17,647 bases of DNA from UBA1723 sp045642085 (GTDB lineage Bacteria; Bacteroidota; Bacteroidia; Bacteroidales; Paludibacteraceae): positions 1 to 17,647 of the forward strand of contig JAZUIF010000099.1 of the NCBI GenBank assembly GCA_045642085.1, given 5' to 3'. The number at the start of each line of letters is the position of its first letter. Position 1 is the first letter of the stretch. Positions 7,301 to 14,058 of this stretch are shown here, piece after piece. The position numbers were made by a program, and so were the translations under genes. Under the pieces are notes generated by a model. The model did not search any database, was not told where the DNA came from, and was given only the letters and a program-made list of their open reading frames with translations.

Positions 7301-9993
7301 ACAACCACATTGAACTTCAAATCCTGGTCTGTCTCAAAGTTTCTATCCTTCAAATCAATTCCGACGTATGTATAGAATGGAGAACACTTGAAGTCCTTCG
7401 ATACGATACTTGCATCACCTCCCTTTTCAAATACTCTGGCTGTTACAGTCGCATGTAGGAAAGACGGTGCGTCTTCTGAATCGGCAAACAATTTTGCCAA
7501 TGTCTTCGGTTTTCCCCAATCATCGTCGTCATCATCACTCACACCATTTACATTATCACAACCGTTTCCATCCAAGACACCATCTCCGATACGAACATTT
7601 GCCTTGCGGAATTCAGAGAATGGATTGATGAATGTATAGTTCTTATATGATGGGAATGGACATCTGTCGACTGCGATATCTGCGTCTACCTTATAATCCA
7701 ATCCAACAGCAGGAGTTCCTGTCAACCAATTTGCACTAATCTTAAGATCTGTATTTCTTCCAGTTGAGATCTTATCCCCCTTGGACTCTAGGTTGATCTT
7801 GATTCTGTTTGGCTTAATTGTGGCAATTCTTACATACTCTGTGAATGATCGTCCACCCACCTCAAATACAACACTCCAAACTCCTGTCTGGTCCTCATCC
7901 TTAGTCGGAATTGAGAATGTATAAAGTCCATTCTCTCCATTACGAGTGACATTCTTTGAATAGAACTGACCCTGAGGATTGAATATCTCTGCTGTAACAG
8001 GACAATTATCTGGCAAATTATTGTCTGTATCCTCAATAATTACAGATAAATGAAGTGTGTCTCCTGGTCGCCATACATTTCTCTCTCCGTAAATGTATGC
8101 CTTCAATCCACGCTGTTTGTCTACACCTGATACATCAAAATTACTATATGAAAGTTCATGTCCGTTAGACACCTTGACATAACTTTTCAAACCTTCTCTC
8201 TCAACTTCAACGAAGTAAGGAACATTCTGACATTCCATATCACAGAAACCTTCAGAATCAGTTTTGTCTTCTGCGACTGGCTGCAACTGATAATTGTAGG
8301 CTGTGACAGTCGCACCACTCACCGGAGATGCCTTTACCAAGTCTGCCACACTTACCCAGATATTCTTGCCTCCGGCTCTCTTTACTGTGATACCAAGGTC
8401 GCTCAATCTGTAGATATTGCTCTTCACACACTTATTCCAAGTGTAGTAGCTGTCGTTAGTAGGATCATCAGAACCCCAGTATTCATATCCCATTACCGAA
8501 TGCAAGTCGAAATAGCCATCATGATCGAAAAGATCTTCCATACGCTCGCTGACTCCTTCTTTGGTATCCAACTCTATAGATCGTGAATAGCCGTTGGCAT
8601 TACACATTGCGTAATTCTTCTTATATGAAAGATACACCTGATAGATGGCAGTAGGATCATCATCAAACAAACCACTCAAATCAACTGAATAAAGCTGGCT
8701 CTCGTCACTGTCGAAATTCTCCATTTCATCAAGACGCACTGTCTTATGATAGATCATTCTTCCGTAACGACGGATCGACGCGTCACTGCCTCCACCATAA
8801 TACTCATCCTCGTAATCGTAATCATAGTAGGAATTATTATTTGTGCCATCACGTAGATAACTCAACACGTTATTTGAATAAATCTTCAAAATGTCTACGT
8901 CGACAGCAAAAATGTTGGAAGCCCTGAATCTTACCTTTACATCTGATGGATTAGCCAAGATGGTTCCGTTATCCAAAATAGACAAACTTGGGATACCTAC
9001 AGAATATGAGATTGGGAATGTATATTCTGTAGCGATTTTCTTACCATTAGAACTCTTGACTCCAGGATGAACTTTAACCTCACCCTTGTTTGTCTTCTCT
9101 TTTGATGTGAAGATCAAATTCACATGGTCCTCGTATTTCTCAATCTTGACAGACTCTTTTTTATCATTAGAATAAACATCTACCAATCCATTCAAATTCT
9201 GCTTTGAATCCAATTTCTCAGAGAAATAGACTGCCACTGTTTTCTCTCTTGTACCTTTGCACGATACAGATATAGGCTCAAACAATGCCTTGACCGGAAG
9301 ATCAAACTCTTCTGATGGCTTATTGTCGATTTTCAAAGACGAGCCATCGAACTGCAACTTGCATTTCTTCGACTCTGTTCCCTTCTTCACGTTCTTCACC
9401 TCATAACGGAACATGTTTGGAGATGACATCTGCTCTATCAGAACATCACTCTGCTCAACTCCGTCAATAGAGAACATTGATGGCTTGAGTCTGTTTCTAT
9501 CCAATTCTATTGTGAAAGCAAGTTCACCACTGACGATTACAGCATCGGCATTCACCAAATCCACACGCACCGAATTGATTTTCATCTTTACTGACGGTGC
9601 TATCATCTCAACATCAAAAACGAAGTCTGGCATCTTGTCGTTGCCAAACAACTTCTCCATCTTTATCGTACATTTTGTGGTAGTACCAAATTTAATACTA
9701 TTCAAATCTGGTATAAATGCCAATGTATAGTCGTCTCTCTTGATAAATGATCCTTCAAGCGCAGGAGAGAAATCAACGTACTGAGCTAAATCTTTTTCTT
9801 CCTTATTCTTCAGCACATTGTCATTAAATACTACTTGAATGGTTGATTTTTCACCACCAAAATACCTTGTGGTGTAACCTGTCACATAATCCTTAAGTTC
9901 TTCCTCACTCATCTTGCTTCCACAGGCAGAAAACAAGAACATCGCCGCCATACACAATAATAGCGACGCATAACGTCCTAAAAATTTATTCAT
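4396..9993 (-). CDS. Bacterial alpha-2-macroglobulin family lipoprotein (thioester protease trap)
   Basis: This 1865-residue protein begins with a signal peptide ending in the lipobox FSAC, so Cys24 would be lipidated and the protein anchored in the periplasm. Macroglobulin-type beta domains fill the first ~1200 residues. A YIYGERNVWRPGD segment near 634 marks the MG2-type domain, and a SVESGNKVMSREWV segment near 1030 lies in the bait-region domain. The A2M domain follows near 1200-1270. The thioester motif CSEQ is intact at 1421-1424, preceded by a second cysteine at 1420, and is followed by the helical thioester domain and a C-terminal beta domain. When an invading protease cuts the bait region, the thioester would capture it. 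Acidic stretches occur near 388-403 and at 820-825 (six Asp). The gene is followed by pbpC, and a -7 box lies 73 bases upstream. The start is the ATG at 9993, which fits the signal peptide. Confidence 0.93.
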   Translation of the reverse strand: MNKFLGRYASLLLCMAAMFLFSACGSKMSEEELKDYVTGYTTRYFGGEKSTIQVVFNDNVLKNKEEKDLAQYVDFSPALEGSFIKRDDYTLAFIPDLNSIKFGTTTKCTIKMEKLFGNDKMPDFVFDVEMIAPSVKMKINSVRVDLVNADAVIVSGELAFTIELDRNRLKPSMFSIDGVEQSDVLIEQMSSPNMFRYEVKNVKKGTESKKCKLQFDGSSLKIDNKPSEEFDLPVKALFEPISVSCKGTREKTVAVYFSEKLDSKQNLNGLVDVYSNDKKESVKIEKYEDHVNLIFTSKEKTNKGEVKVHPGVKSSNGKKIATEYTFPISYSVGIPSLSILDNGTILANPSDVKVRFRASNIFAVDVDILKIYSNNVLSYLRDGTNNNSYYDYDYEDEYYGGGSDASIRRYGRMIYHKTVRLDEMENFDSDESQLYSVDLSGLFDDDPTAIYQVYLSYKKNYAMCNANGYSRSIELDTKEGVSERMEDLFDHDGYFDLHSVMGYEYWGSDDPTNDSYYTWNKCVKSNIYRLSDLGITVKRAGGKNIWVSVADLVKASPVSGATVTAYNYQLQPVAEDKTDSEGFCDMECQNVPYFVEVEREGLKSYVKVSNGHELSYSNFDVSGVDKQRGLKAYIYGERNVWRPGDTLHLSVIIEDTDNNLPDNCPVTAEIFNPQGQFYSKNVTRNGENGLYTFSIPTKDEDQTGVWSVVFEVGGRSFTEYVRIATIKPNRIKINLESKGDKISTGRNTDLKISANWLTGTPAVGLDYKVDADIAVDRCPFPSYKNYTFINPFSEFRKANVRIGDGVLDGNGCDNVNGVSDDDDDDWGKPKTLAKLFADSEDAPSFLHATVTARVFEKGGDASIVSKDFKCSPFYTYVGIDLKDRNFETDQDLKFNVVVVNENGKKTDTKLKYRIFKLEWRWWSEYNGRYLRDFVSGKHIKPVAEGKLSTTGGVATVPFRINYPEWGRFFVVVSDEEGQHVTGGTFLVDWPSSRGMSNKEDASAATMLMLSTDKDKYNVGDDAVVYIPASNGGRVLLSVESGNKVMSREWVSATDQISKHTVKITKEMTPNVYITASLINPHSATVDGKPIRKYGVKSLIVEDPKSHLEPTIDMPDELRPQTKFKVKVGEKNGRAMSYTLAIVDEGLLDITSFKTPNPWPSMNLKEALNVYTYDMYADVVGASTDYFQNILSVGGDVSIKKSAQKEKRFKPVVKFIGPFTIKAGETKEHELQLPMYVGSVRTMVVACDGEKAYGSAEKTTTVSSPLMVMSSLPRVLTNGENVKLPVNVFSSVKSGQTATVSVTVDGPLSIVGSNTKSVNFTVAGDKMVYFDLKCDPAKEGMAHVKIKANGAMQTSEEIAIEVRNPQPIIVNSQSKVVDPEASFSWTPFVKNTTNNAKVTISPMPNIDVQASFLKMIHYPYCCSEQVSSRLLFYLNAEKFINPDMKQALQNEVNHYLTVLYGRQKSNGAFIYWPGDNNINEWITNMAGHALVEARSKGYTVPDDVYDRWLSYQKSAARESSNNTTQAYRLYTLALAKKADEAAMNRMNEKLSSQTVASKILLSSAYSLAGKKNIATNILNGVTDEDIETYRYHWSHDWTFGSRLRDRALWLEALVISGNTKQAFDVAQYIAAKYNAQSCCTYETAYSMLAMNRLSNVLSSTANSSVIQGGKTVKSVASSVQKDDSGKATQNTPTVELDPNAGECVVKNNNASTTYATLCLSRKPSPTETLSAQSQGLEISVVYEDESGKEISIANLKQGTEITARIVVKNASGVEDSRLMALSYAWPSGFEPWNDIASDNDECEYVDQRDDKKIWHFELYKYRVKTFKMKLRAAYCGDFTVPSTLCEDMYDSSVNAHTSSLKIKISE

Positions 9994-10065
9994 TTGTCAT
10001 TAATTATAATTATCACTCTAAATAGGAAATCTCCGCATAAAGATTCCCTCATCACTTATCACTTA

Positions 10066-10073
10066 CAAAAATA
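10066..10073 (-). promoter_or_regulatory. -7 promoter element upstream of the a2m-pbpC pair
   Basis: TATTTTTG on the minus strand is a perfect match to the Bacteroidetes -7 consensus TAnnTTTG, 73 bases before the a2m ATG. I see no convincing TTG at the -33 distance, so support comes from this box and its identity with the two boxes at 1214 and 1865. It implies a leader of about 65 bases. Confidence 0.5.
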
Positions 10074-10114
10074 GATATTTATCTGCATATAATACTCGGT
10101 TTAGGGGAAAAATT

Positions 10115-10142
10115 GACGCTGACGTTAACGCTAACGAAAAAA
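10115..10142 (-). repeat. 28-bp dispersed repeat, copy B, joined to a REP-like palindrome
   Basis: In reverse complement this stretch matches 1973-2000 at 25 of 28 bases. It contains alternating GACGCT/GACGTT/AACGCT hexamers. Its A-run (10137-10142) leads directly into the palindrome at 10142-10162, so on the minus strand the run forms the T-tract of the putative terminator. Confidence 0.6.
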
Positions 10143-10196
10143 GACGCGATGATCTCGCGTCTCTACGGCTGGGCAGGCACACGACATGCCCCTACA
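10142..10196 (-). terminator. Double REP-like palindrome; first unit is an intrinsic terminator of the DUF4015 gene
   Basis: The first palindrome has arms AGACGCGA (10142-10149) and TCGCGTCT (10155-10162) around a 5-base loop, with a CTACG tail. On the minus strand the stem runs straight into six T (plus-strand A 10137-10142), a good intrinsic terminator about 50 bases past the DUF4015 stop. The second, degraded palindrome has arms GGGCA (10171-10175) and TGCCC (10187-10191) and a CTACA tail. Both share the tail with the copies at 107 and 4350. Confidence 0.65.
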
Positions 10197-10210
10197 TTAA
10201 GTCATTATTT

Positions 10211-11026
10211 CTATAAATTAGACGCTGAACTATCCTTAGCAACAGTATCTGATTTTGTTGGTAACGCCACCGTGGAATCACTCTCAATTTCTGCTGGTTT
10301 CGACGGTGCGACACTCTTGTATCTCTTATACATTGGTATGGAATCACCTACTCTGATCAAAGCATCTTTTCTATATCTCACCGATGCATTCCACAATAAC
10401 CATTCGTCGTAACCTGCATCATAGATTGCGTCAATCTGTGCACGCACATCTGCTGCTGTGTATGCTCTGGCTCCCGCTACCCACGGTGCGCTGAAATCCT
10501 GTAGCCAGGCTCTCACATTGGGTTTGCGACCCAACGTATCCAACACTTTCTTCGATAGTTTCATTGATCCAAGTATCGTCTGATATGGTGCATTGTTTGG
10601 AATAGGAATACCAAACACTTTTGGTCCATAATGAGAAGGATAGATCATCGGTGATATTGTCGACACATACTTGCCCATATCTGCATAGTTCTGCCCCACC
10701 AAACGTGTATCCACATCATTGTCGATCACCGTACCGAATACGTCGGCTGAGAATGCTATTCCACACTTGCCAAACTCTTCTGCTGAATATTTAACGAACT
10801 CTGTGATGACCTGTTGCTTCGACATGGTATCAGAACCATAACCATAGTTCACTTCTGAGTCTTTTACCTCTGTAGAGAAACGGATATAGTCGAACTGGAT
10901 TTCATCAAAACCGTCAGCCGCTGCTCTTTTTCCAATCGACACAAGGTATTTCCACACCTCACGATTATATGGATTCACCCACGCAAGACCAGAACGGTCG
11001 TAATAAATAGAACCATCTTGTTTAAT
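10211..11026 (-). pseudogene. DUF4015 putative glycoside hydrolase, 5'-truncated at the element junction
   Basis: The remaining ~272 codons encode the C-terminal two thirds of a DUF4015 (putative glycoside hydrolase, TIM-barrel) protein. Numbered from the GTG at 10978, GFDEIQFDYIRF (23-34), AFSADVFG (75-82), ISPMIYPSHYG (108-118) and DEWLLWNAS (191-199) are the recognisable strands. The frame stays open upstream of that GTG and still reads family-like sequence (DGSIYYDRSGLAW just before VNPYN). It then hits a TGA at 11027-11029, inside the tandem 23-bp repeats. Family members are usually about 400 residues or more with a signal peptide, so the signal peptide and first barrel strands are missing. 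The GTG is therefore unlikely to be a native start. The simplest reading is interruption by the element that begins here. The missing 5' part may lie beyond the right edge of the window. Confidence 0.8.
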
Positions 11027-11077
11027 TCACTAGAACCATCTAGTATAGTTCATTAGAACCAACGAGTTTAAAACAAT
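11009..11077 (+). repeat. Three tandem imperfect 23-bp repeats at the chromosome/element junction
   Basis: Repeats run 11009-11031, 11032-11054 and 11055-11077, each opening with AGAACCA. Units 1 and 2 match at 19 of 23 positions and share AGAACCATCT; units 1 and 3 match at 17 of 23. The first ~6 bases of unit 1 also encode the Gly-Ser of the broken DUF4015 frame. The location suggests recombinase-binding or att core sequences at the element end. Iterons for a replication protein are an alternative. Confidence 0.7.
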
Positions 11078-11174
11078 ATGGCAATAGTGTGAAGCAATCA
11101 AATTAACTGATTTATAATCAACTCTTTTGTAGGAAGTTAACAAATATTTTACTTCTAATTTAAGAGTAACAAAA

Positions 11175-12329
11175 ATGAACAACAATTTATCAGTTGATGC
11201 GATTCGCAACATAGATCTTGTTAGTTTCTTGCAACAGCAGGGAATGACACCAGTTCAAACTAAGCGAAATGCTAAATTTGGCACAACTTTGGTGTATTTT
11301 TCTCCGTTTCGCAATGAACAGCATCCTTCATTTGAAGTTTTCCCTGATGTTCATCCACAAAAATGGATAGATAGAGCTGAAATGGACAGAACTGGAAATA
11401 TCTTGAACTTTGTCGCAAGAATGAAAAACATTCCAGACACCACAGCGAACTTGCCTCAGATTATACAAGCTACAGCTGATGCCTACAATGGAATGATATT
11501 AGATATTCCTCAACGTGATTTTACACCCAAAGTAAATGAAGAAAAACAAAGCATTGTCATCAACAAGGTTAATTCCATCTGGTACAATAGCCTTATTGAC
11601 TACCTTAATCGTCGTTGTATTTCTACTAATACTGCTCGTCTTTTTTGTAAGCAAGTTCATTACAGTCAACTAAAGGACGACGGATCTCCTATGAAGGAAA
11701 GAGTCGATATAGGATTCCCTAACTCACACAATGGCAATTCCATTGACAATCCAAAAACAGATGGAGGTTGGGAGTTAAGAATGGAATCCGAACCCAAAAC
11801 AATGCCTGATGGGAATATATATCAGTACAAAAGCAAAATATGCAATGCAAAAGAGCCATCGTACATTTTAGGAGAAGGAAATACAAGACAGATTAACATC
11901 TTTGAGGGATTCTTCGATATGCTCTCATGTGCTGAGCAGAAAATGAGACTTGGCAAGAATCCATTGGATGAAGACTATATTGTTATGAACTCTGTAGCTC
12001 TCGCTGACAAGGTAATAAAAAAGCTTGAATCTCTTGATTTGGAGAAAAGAACCATCAAGTTATTCCTTGATAACGACAAGGCTGGTAACATTGCAACGGA
12101 CAAATTGCTTAGTGCTATTCAAGAAAAGGCACAGTCGATTCAAGACTGCAGAACTTGCTTTGAAGGTAAGAAGGATCTTAACGAATGGCATATAGACTAC
12201 ACCAAAAGACAAATAGCCCAAAAGGAACTGGCTTTTGAAAATGGGCATTTCCATAAAGTTGCACAACAAAGCACGAAGCAGCCTATTCAACAACACACGG
12301 TTCGTCAGAACAAGGGCATAAGCATTTAA
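11175..12329 (+). CDS. Toprim-domain, degenerate CHC2 primase-like protein
   Basis: This 384-residue protein resembles the CHC2-toprim primases carried by Bacteroidales conjugative elements (TraP-like). The N-terminal ~80 residues follow the CHC2 domain pattern (VYFSPFRNEQHPSF, then a GNILNFV helix), but none of the zinc-ligand cysteines is present, so zinc binding is doubtful. The toprim domain spans about 237-320. It has the acidic residue Glu244 in IFEGFFD and the metal-binding pair Asp299/Asp301 in FLDNDKAG. No helicase domain follows. The role would be RNA or DNA primer synthesis on transferred single-stranded DNA, by family analogy. The ATG at 11175 has a purine-poor leader without a clear SD. 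A hairpin lies between it and traN. Confidence 0.82.
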   Translation: MNNNLSVDAIRNIDLVSFLQQQGMTPVQTKRNAKFGTTLVYFSPFRNEQHPSFEVFPDVHPQKWIDRAEMDRTGNILNFVARMKNIPDTTANLPQIIQATADAYNGMILDIPQRDFTPKVNEEKQSIVINKVNSIWYNSLIDYLNRRCISTNTARLFCKQVHYSQLKDDGSPMKERVDIGFPNSHNGNSIDNPKTDGGWELRMESEPKTMPDGNIYQYKSKICNAKEPSYILGEGNTRQINIFEGFFDMLSCAEQKMRLGKNPLDEDYIVMNSVALADKVIKKLESLDLEKRTIKLFLDNDKAGNIATDKLLSAIQEKAQSIQDCRTCFEGKKDLNEWHIDYTKRQIAQKELAFENGHFHKVAQQSTKQPIQQHTVRQNKGISI

Positions 12330-12362
12330 TTCTATATTACAAAATTGACTTTAATAGAGAGG

Positions 12363-12402
12363 AGAATAACAGTTGAGACTGTCAAATCCCAGCTGTTATT
12401 CT
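12363..12402 (+). terminator. Hairpin in the traN leader, terminator- or attenuator-like
   Basis: Perfect 10-bp arms AGAATAACAG (12363-12372) and CTGTTATTCT (12393-12402) enclose a 20-base loop and are followed by ATTTTTATC. The hairpin ends ten bases before the traN ATG. It could terminate primase transcription, attenuate entry into the traN-topB operon, or serve as an RNA regulatory site. The long loop makes it a weaker terminator than the one at 17056. Confidence 0.5.
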
Positions 12403-12411
12403 ATTTTTATC

Positions 12412-13572
12412 ATGAAAAGATTTATCACAAGTATATTGCTTTTGCTCTTTCTTGTATTAAGTGTCATGGCTGAAAGTCTTAACCAGAAAGGTGCAAAAAA
12501 GATAAGATTGGACATTAGCGATGTCAAATGGGTATATCTTCAGTTCCCTGCCAAAATAAATTATGTTGACATGGGAACAGAGGACATTGTTGCTGAAAAA
12601 GTAGCAGATGTAGAGAACATCCTTCGCATCAAAAGCGAAATACCAGTATTTGAAAATACTACTCTTACAGCAATAACTAAAGACGGGAAGATATATACTT
12701 TGGATTTGTTTTACAAGAAAAATCCACAATCCATAGCACTTAACATGAAGGAAGTTAAGGATAGTATCACAAACAATCATTATCTGAATGAATCCAAGAT
12801 TGAGCTCAGTTCTATCCGTACTTCGCACATTTCTTACTCTGGAAATGAGAAAGTAATTGATGTAACTGTAGGATCAGATTCAATCATAGCAGGGAAAATC
12901 ACAGACTTGAACAATGTTGTCCAGGCTAAAAGAATTGGAGAATTTGATGTTCTCAATGAAACATCACTTCATGTTGTCACTAAAGACGGCAACGGAAAAA
13001 TAAGGATTTATCCTCACATTATTACAGCAAACGAAAATCCTCAAAATGTAAATATCACAATCAATACTACAGAAGAAGACAAGGCTACATTCTCTCTTGC
13101 AAGTATGAATGAAGTGGAAATGGATGCTTATGGAGAAGCTGTAGTCAAGCAAGGAACAATCTTAAACAACATCGGAGTTTCCTCAAACAAAATGCTGTTT
13201 TGTTTAAGAGGACTATTTATCAAGGATGATATACTAATGTTCCATTTGTATTTACAGAACAATAGTCAAATTCCCTATGAGATTGAGTTTATCAGAAGTT
13301 ATATTCAAAACAAGAAAAAGGGCAAGAAACAGACTTCTCAGGATATAGAGAAAGTTCCAATCTATGTCTATAAGACAAATGAAAGCGAGTTAGTCGATGG
13401 CAATAGTGGCTATAGTGCAGTATTCTTCTTTCAGCGATTCACTGTGCCAGACAAACACCAGTTCTACTTTGAAGCCTTTGAAAAAAATGGAGGAAGGCAC
13501 TTGAAGTTCACAGCTTCAAACAGAGAAATTTTAGATGCAAGAAAAATTGAACTAACAAATGGAAAAGATTGA
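12412..13572 (+). CDS. traN: TraN-like conjugative transfer protein (DUF4138) with duplicated N-terminal domain
   Basis: This 386-residue protein has an N-terminal signal peptide (residues 1-20, MKRF then a leucine-rich core ending in MA). The C-terminal part carries the DUF4138 signature: SNKMLFCLRGLFIKDDILMFHLYLQNNS at about 258-285, then IPYEIEFIRSYIQNKKKGK. This family is TraN of Bacteroides conjugative elements, placed on the VirB9-like, outer-membrane side of the MPF_B type IV secretion system. Upstream are two related beta units: residues 39-112 (YVDMGTEDIVAEKV...TAITKDGKIYTL) and 137-216 (IDVTVGSDSIIAGKI...HVVTKDGNGKIRI). TraN proteins generally have one such unit, to my recollection. 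The ATG at 12412 was chosen over an in-frame TTG at 12373 that falls in the upstream hairpin loop. The 3' end overlaps the next gene by 14 bases. Confidence 0.82.
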   Translation: MKRFITSILLLLFLVLSVMAESLNQKGAKKIRLDISDVKWVYLQFPAKINYVDMGTEDIVAEKVADVENILRIKSEIPVFENTTLTAITKDGKIYTLDLFYKKNPQSIALNMKEVKDSITNNHYLNESKIELSSIRTSHISYSGNEKVIDVTVGSDSIIAGKITDLNNVVQAKRIGEFDVLNETSLHVVTKDGNGKIRIYPHIITANENPQNVNITINTTEEDKATFSLASMNEVEMDAYGEAVVKQGTILNNIGVSSNKMLFCLRGLFIKDDILMFHLYLQNNSQIPYEIEFIRSYIQNKKKGKKQTSQDIEKVPIYVYKTNESELVDGNSGYSAVFFFQRFTVPDKHQFYFEAFEKNGGRHLKFTASNREILDARKIELTNGKD

Positions 13573-14056
13573 CATATTACAAAAAATCCTACTGGAAGTA
13601 AAAGCCCAGCTAACAATACTGGATTGCAAGATAGATAATCTTGAAGCTAAGATAGATGAATTATCGTCTATGAAAGAAAAAACTCCAACTGCAGTTCTAT
13701 CCGATACTGATAGTCAAACAACTGAGGAAGAAAATACTTCTGAATACCATAATACAGATTTAGAAGAACCTGAGCAAAATGATGATTTGAACTTAGGCGG
13801 AGAACCTGACAATGATCCAATAGAGAAGACAGATGACGAAATTGCAGCAGAAATCAATGCTGAGAAATCTGACATTTTCATAAATGGACAGATAGACAAC
13901 GACAAACTATTCGAAGCTTTGAAAATTGAGTCTGATAAAAAGAAAGAAGCATCAACAAAAACAATAGAAACCGTAGAGGAAATAAAAAAGATACAACAAA
14001 ATGTTAAACAGTTTAGTGACTTGACTTACGACATCACTAAACACCTAAATATGTAG
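13559..14056 (+). CDS. Small acidic coiled-coil protein of unknown function
   Basis: I do not recognise a family. The 165 residues fall into three parts. Residues 1-38 form a heptad-like amphipathic helix (MEKIDILQKILLEVKAQLTILDCKIDNLEAKIDEL). Residues 39-95 are a low-complexity, strongly acidic linker rich in Asp, Glu, Asn, Thr and Ser. A C-terminal helix-rich part (about 95-165) contains GQIDNDKLFEALKIE and a TVEEIKKIQQNVKQF helix. There is no signal peptide, so it should be cytoplasmic. It overlaps traN by 14 bases and ends two bases before the topB ATG, so it is translated from the same operon and is probably coupled. A role as an adaptor or oligomer partner of TopB is guesswork. Confidence 0.7.
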   Translation: MEKIDILQKILLEVKAQLTILDCKIDNLEAKIDELSSMKEKTPTAVLSDTDSQTTEEENTSEYHNTDLEEPEQNDDLNLGGEPDNDPIEKTDDEIAAEINAEKSDIFINGQIDNDKLFEALKIESDKKKEASTKTIETVEEIKKIQQNVKQFSDLTYDITKHLNM

Positions 14057-14058
14057 GT

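Noticed and set aside
8158..8586. 142-residue plus-strand open frame inside the alpha-2-macroglobulin gene
   Set aside because: It is antisense to a strongly conserved protein and has no recognisable domain. The same holds for the plus-strand frames antisense to pbpC, such as 2062-2460 and 3850-4233.
11009..11077. Short CRISPR-like array
   Set aside because: The units are directly adjacent with no unique spacers, diverge from each other, and no cas gene is present.
10950..11175. tRNA gene as integration target
   Set aside because: No cloverleaf-capable sequence or conserved T-loop (GTTCRANNC) was seen at the junction. The target appears to be the DUF4015 gene.
11030..11212. 60-residue minus-strand frame across the junction and the primase start
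   Set aside because: It covers the tandem repeats and the first codons of the primase-like gene, with no recognisable features.
12373..12411. TTG start extending the TraN-like protein by 13 residues
   Set aside because: It lies in the loop of the hairpin and would put non-signal sequence before a clean signal peptide that begins at the ATG at 12412.
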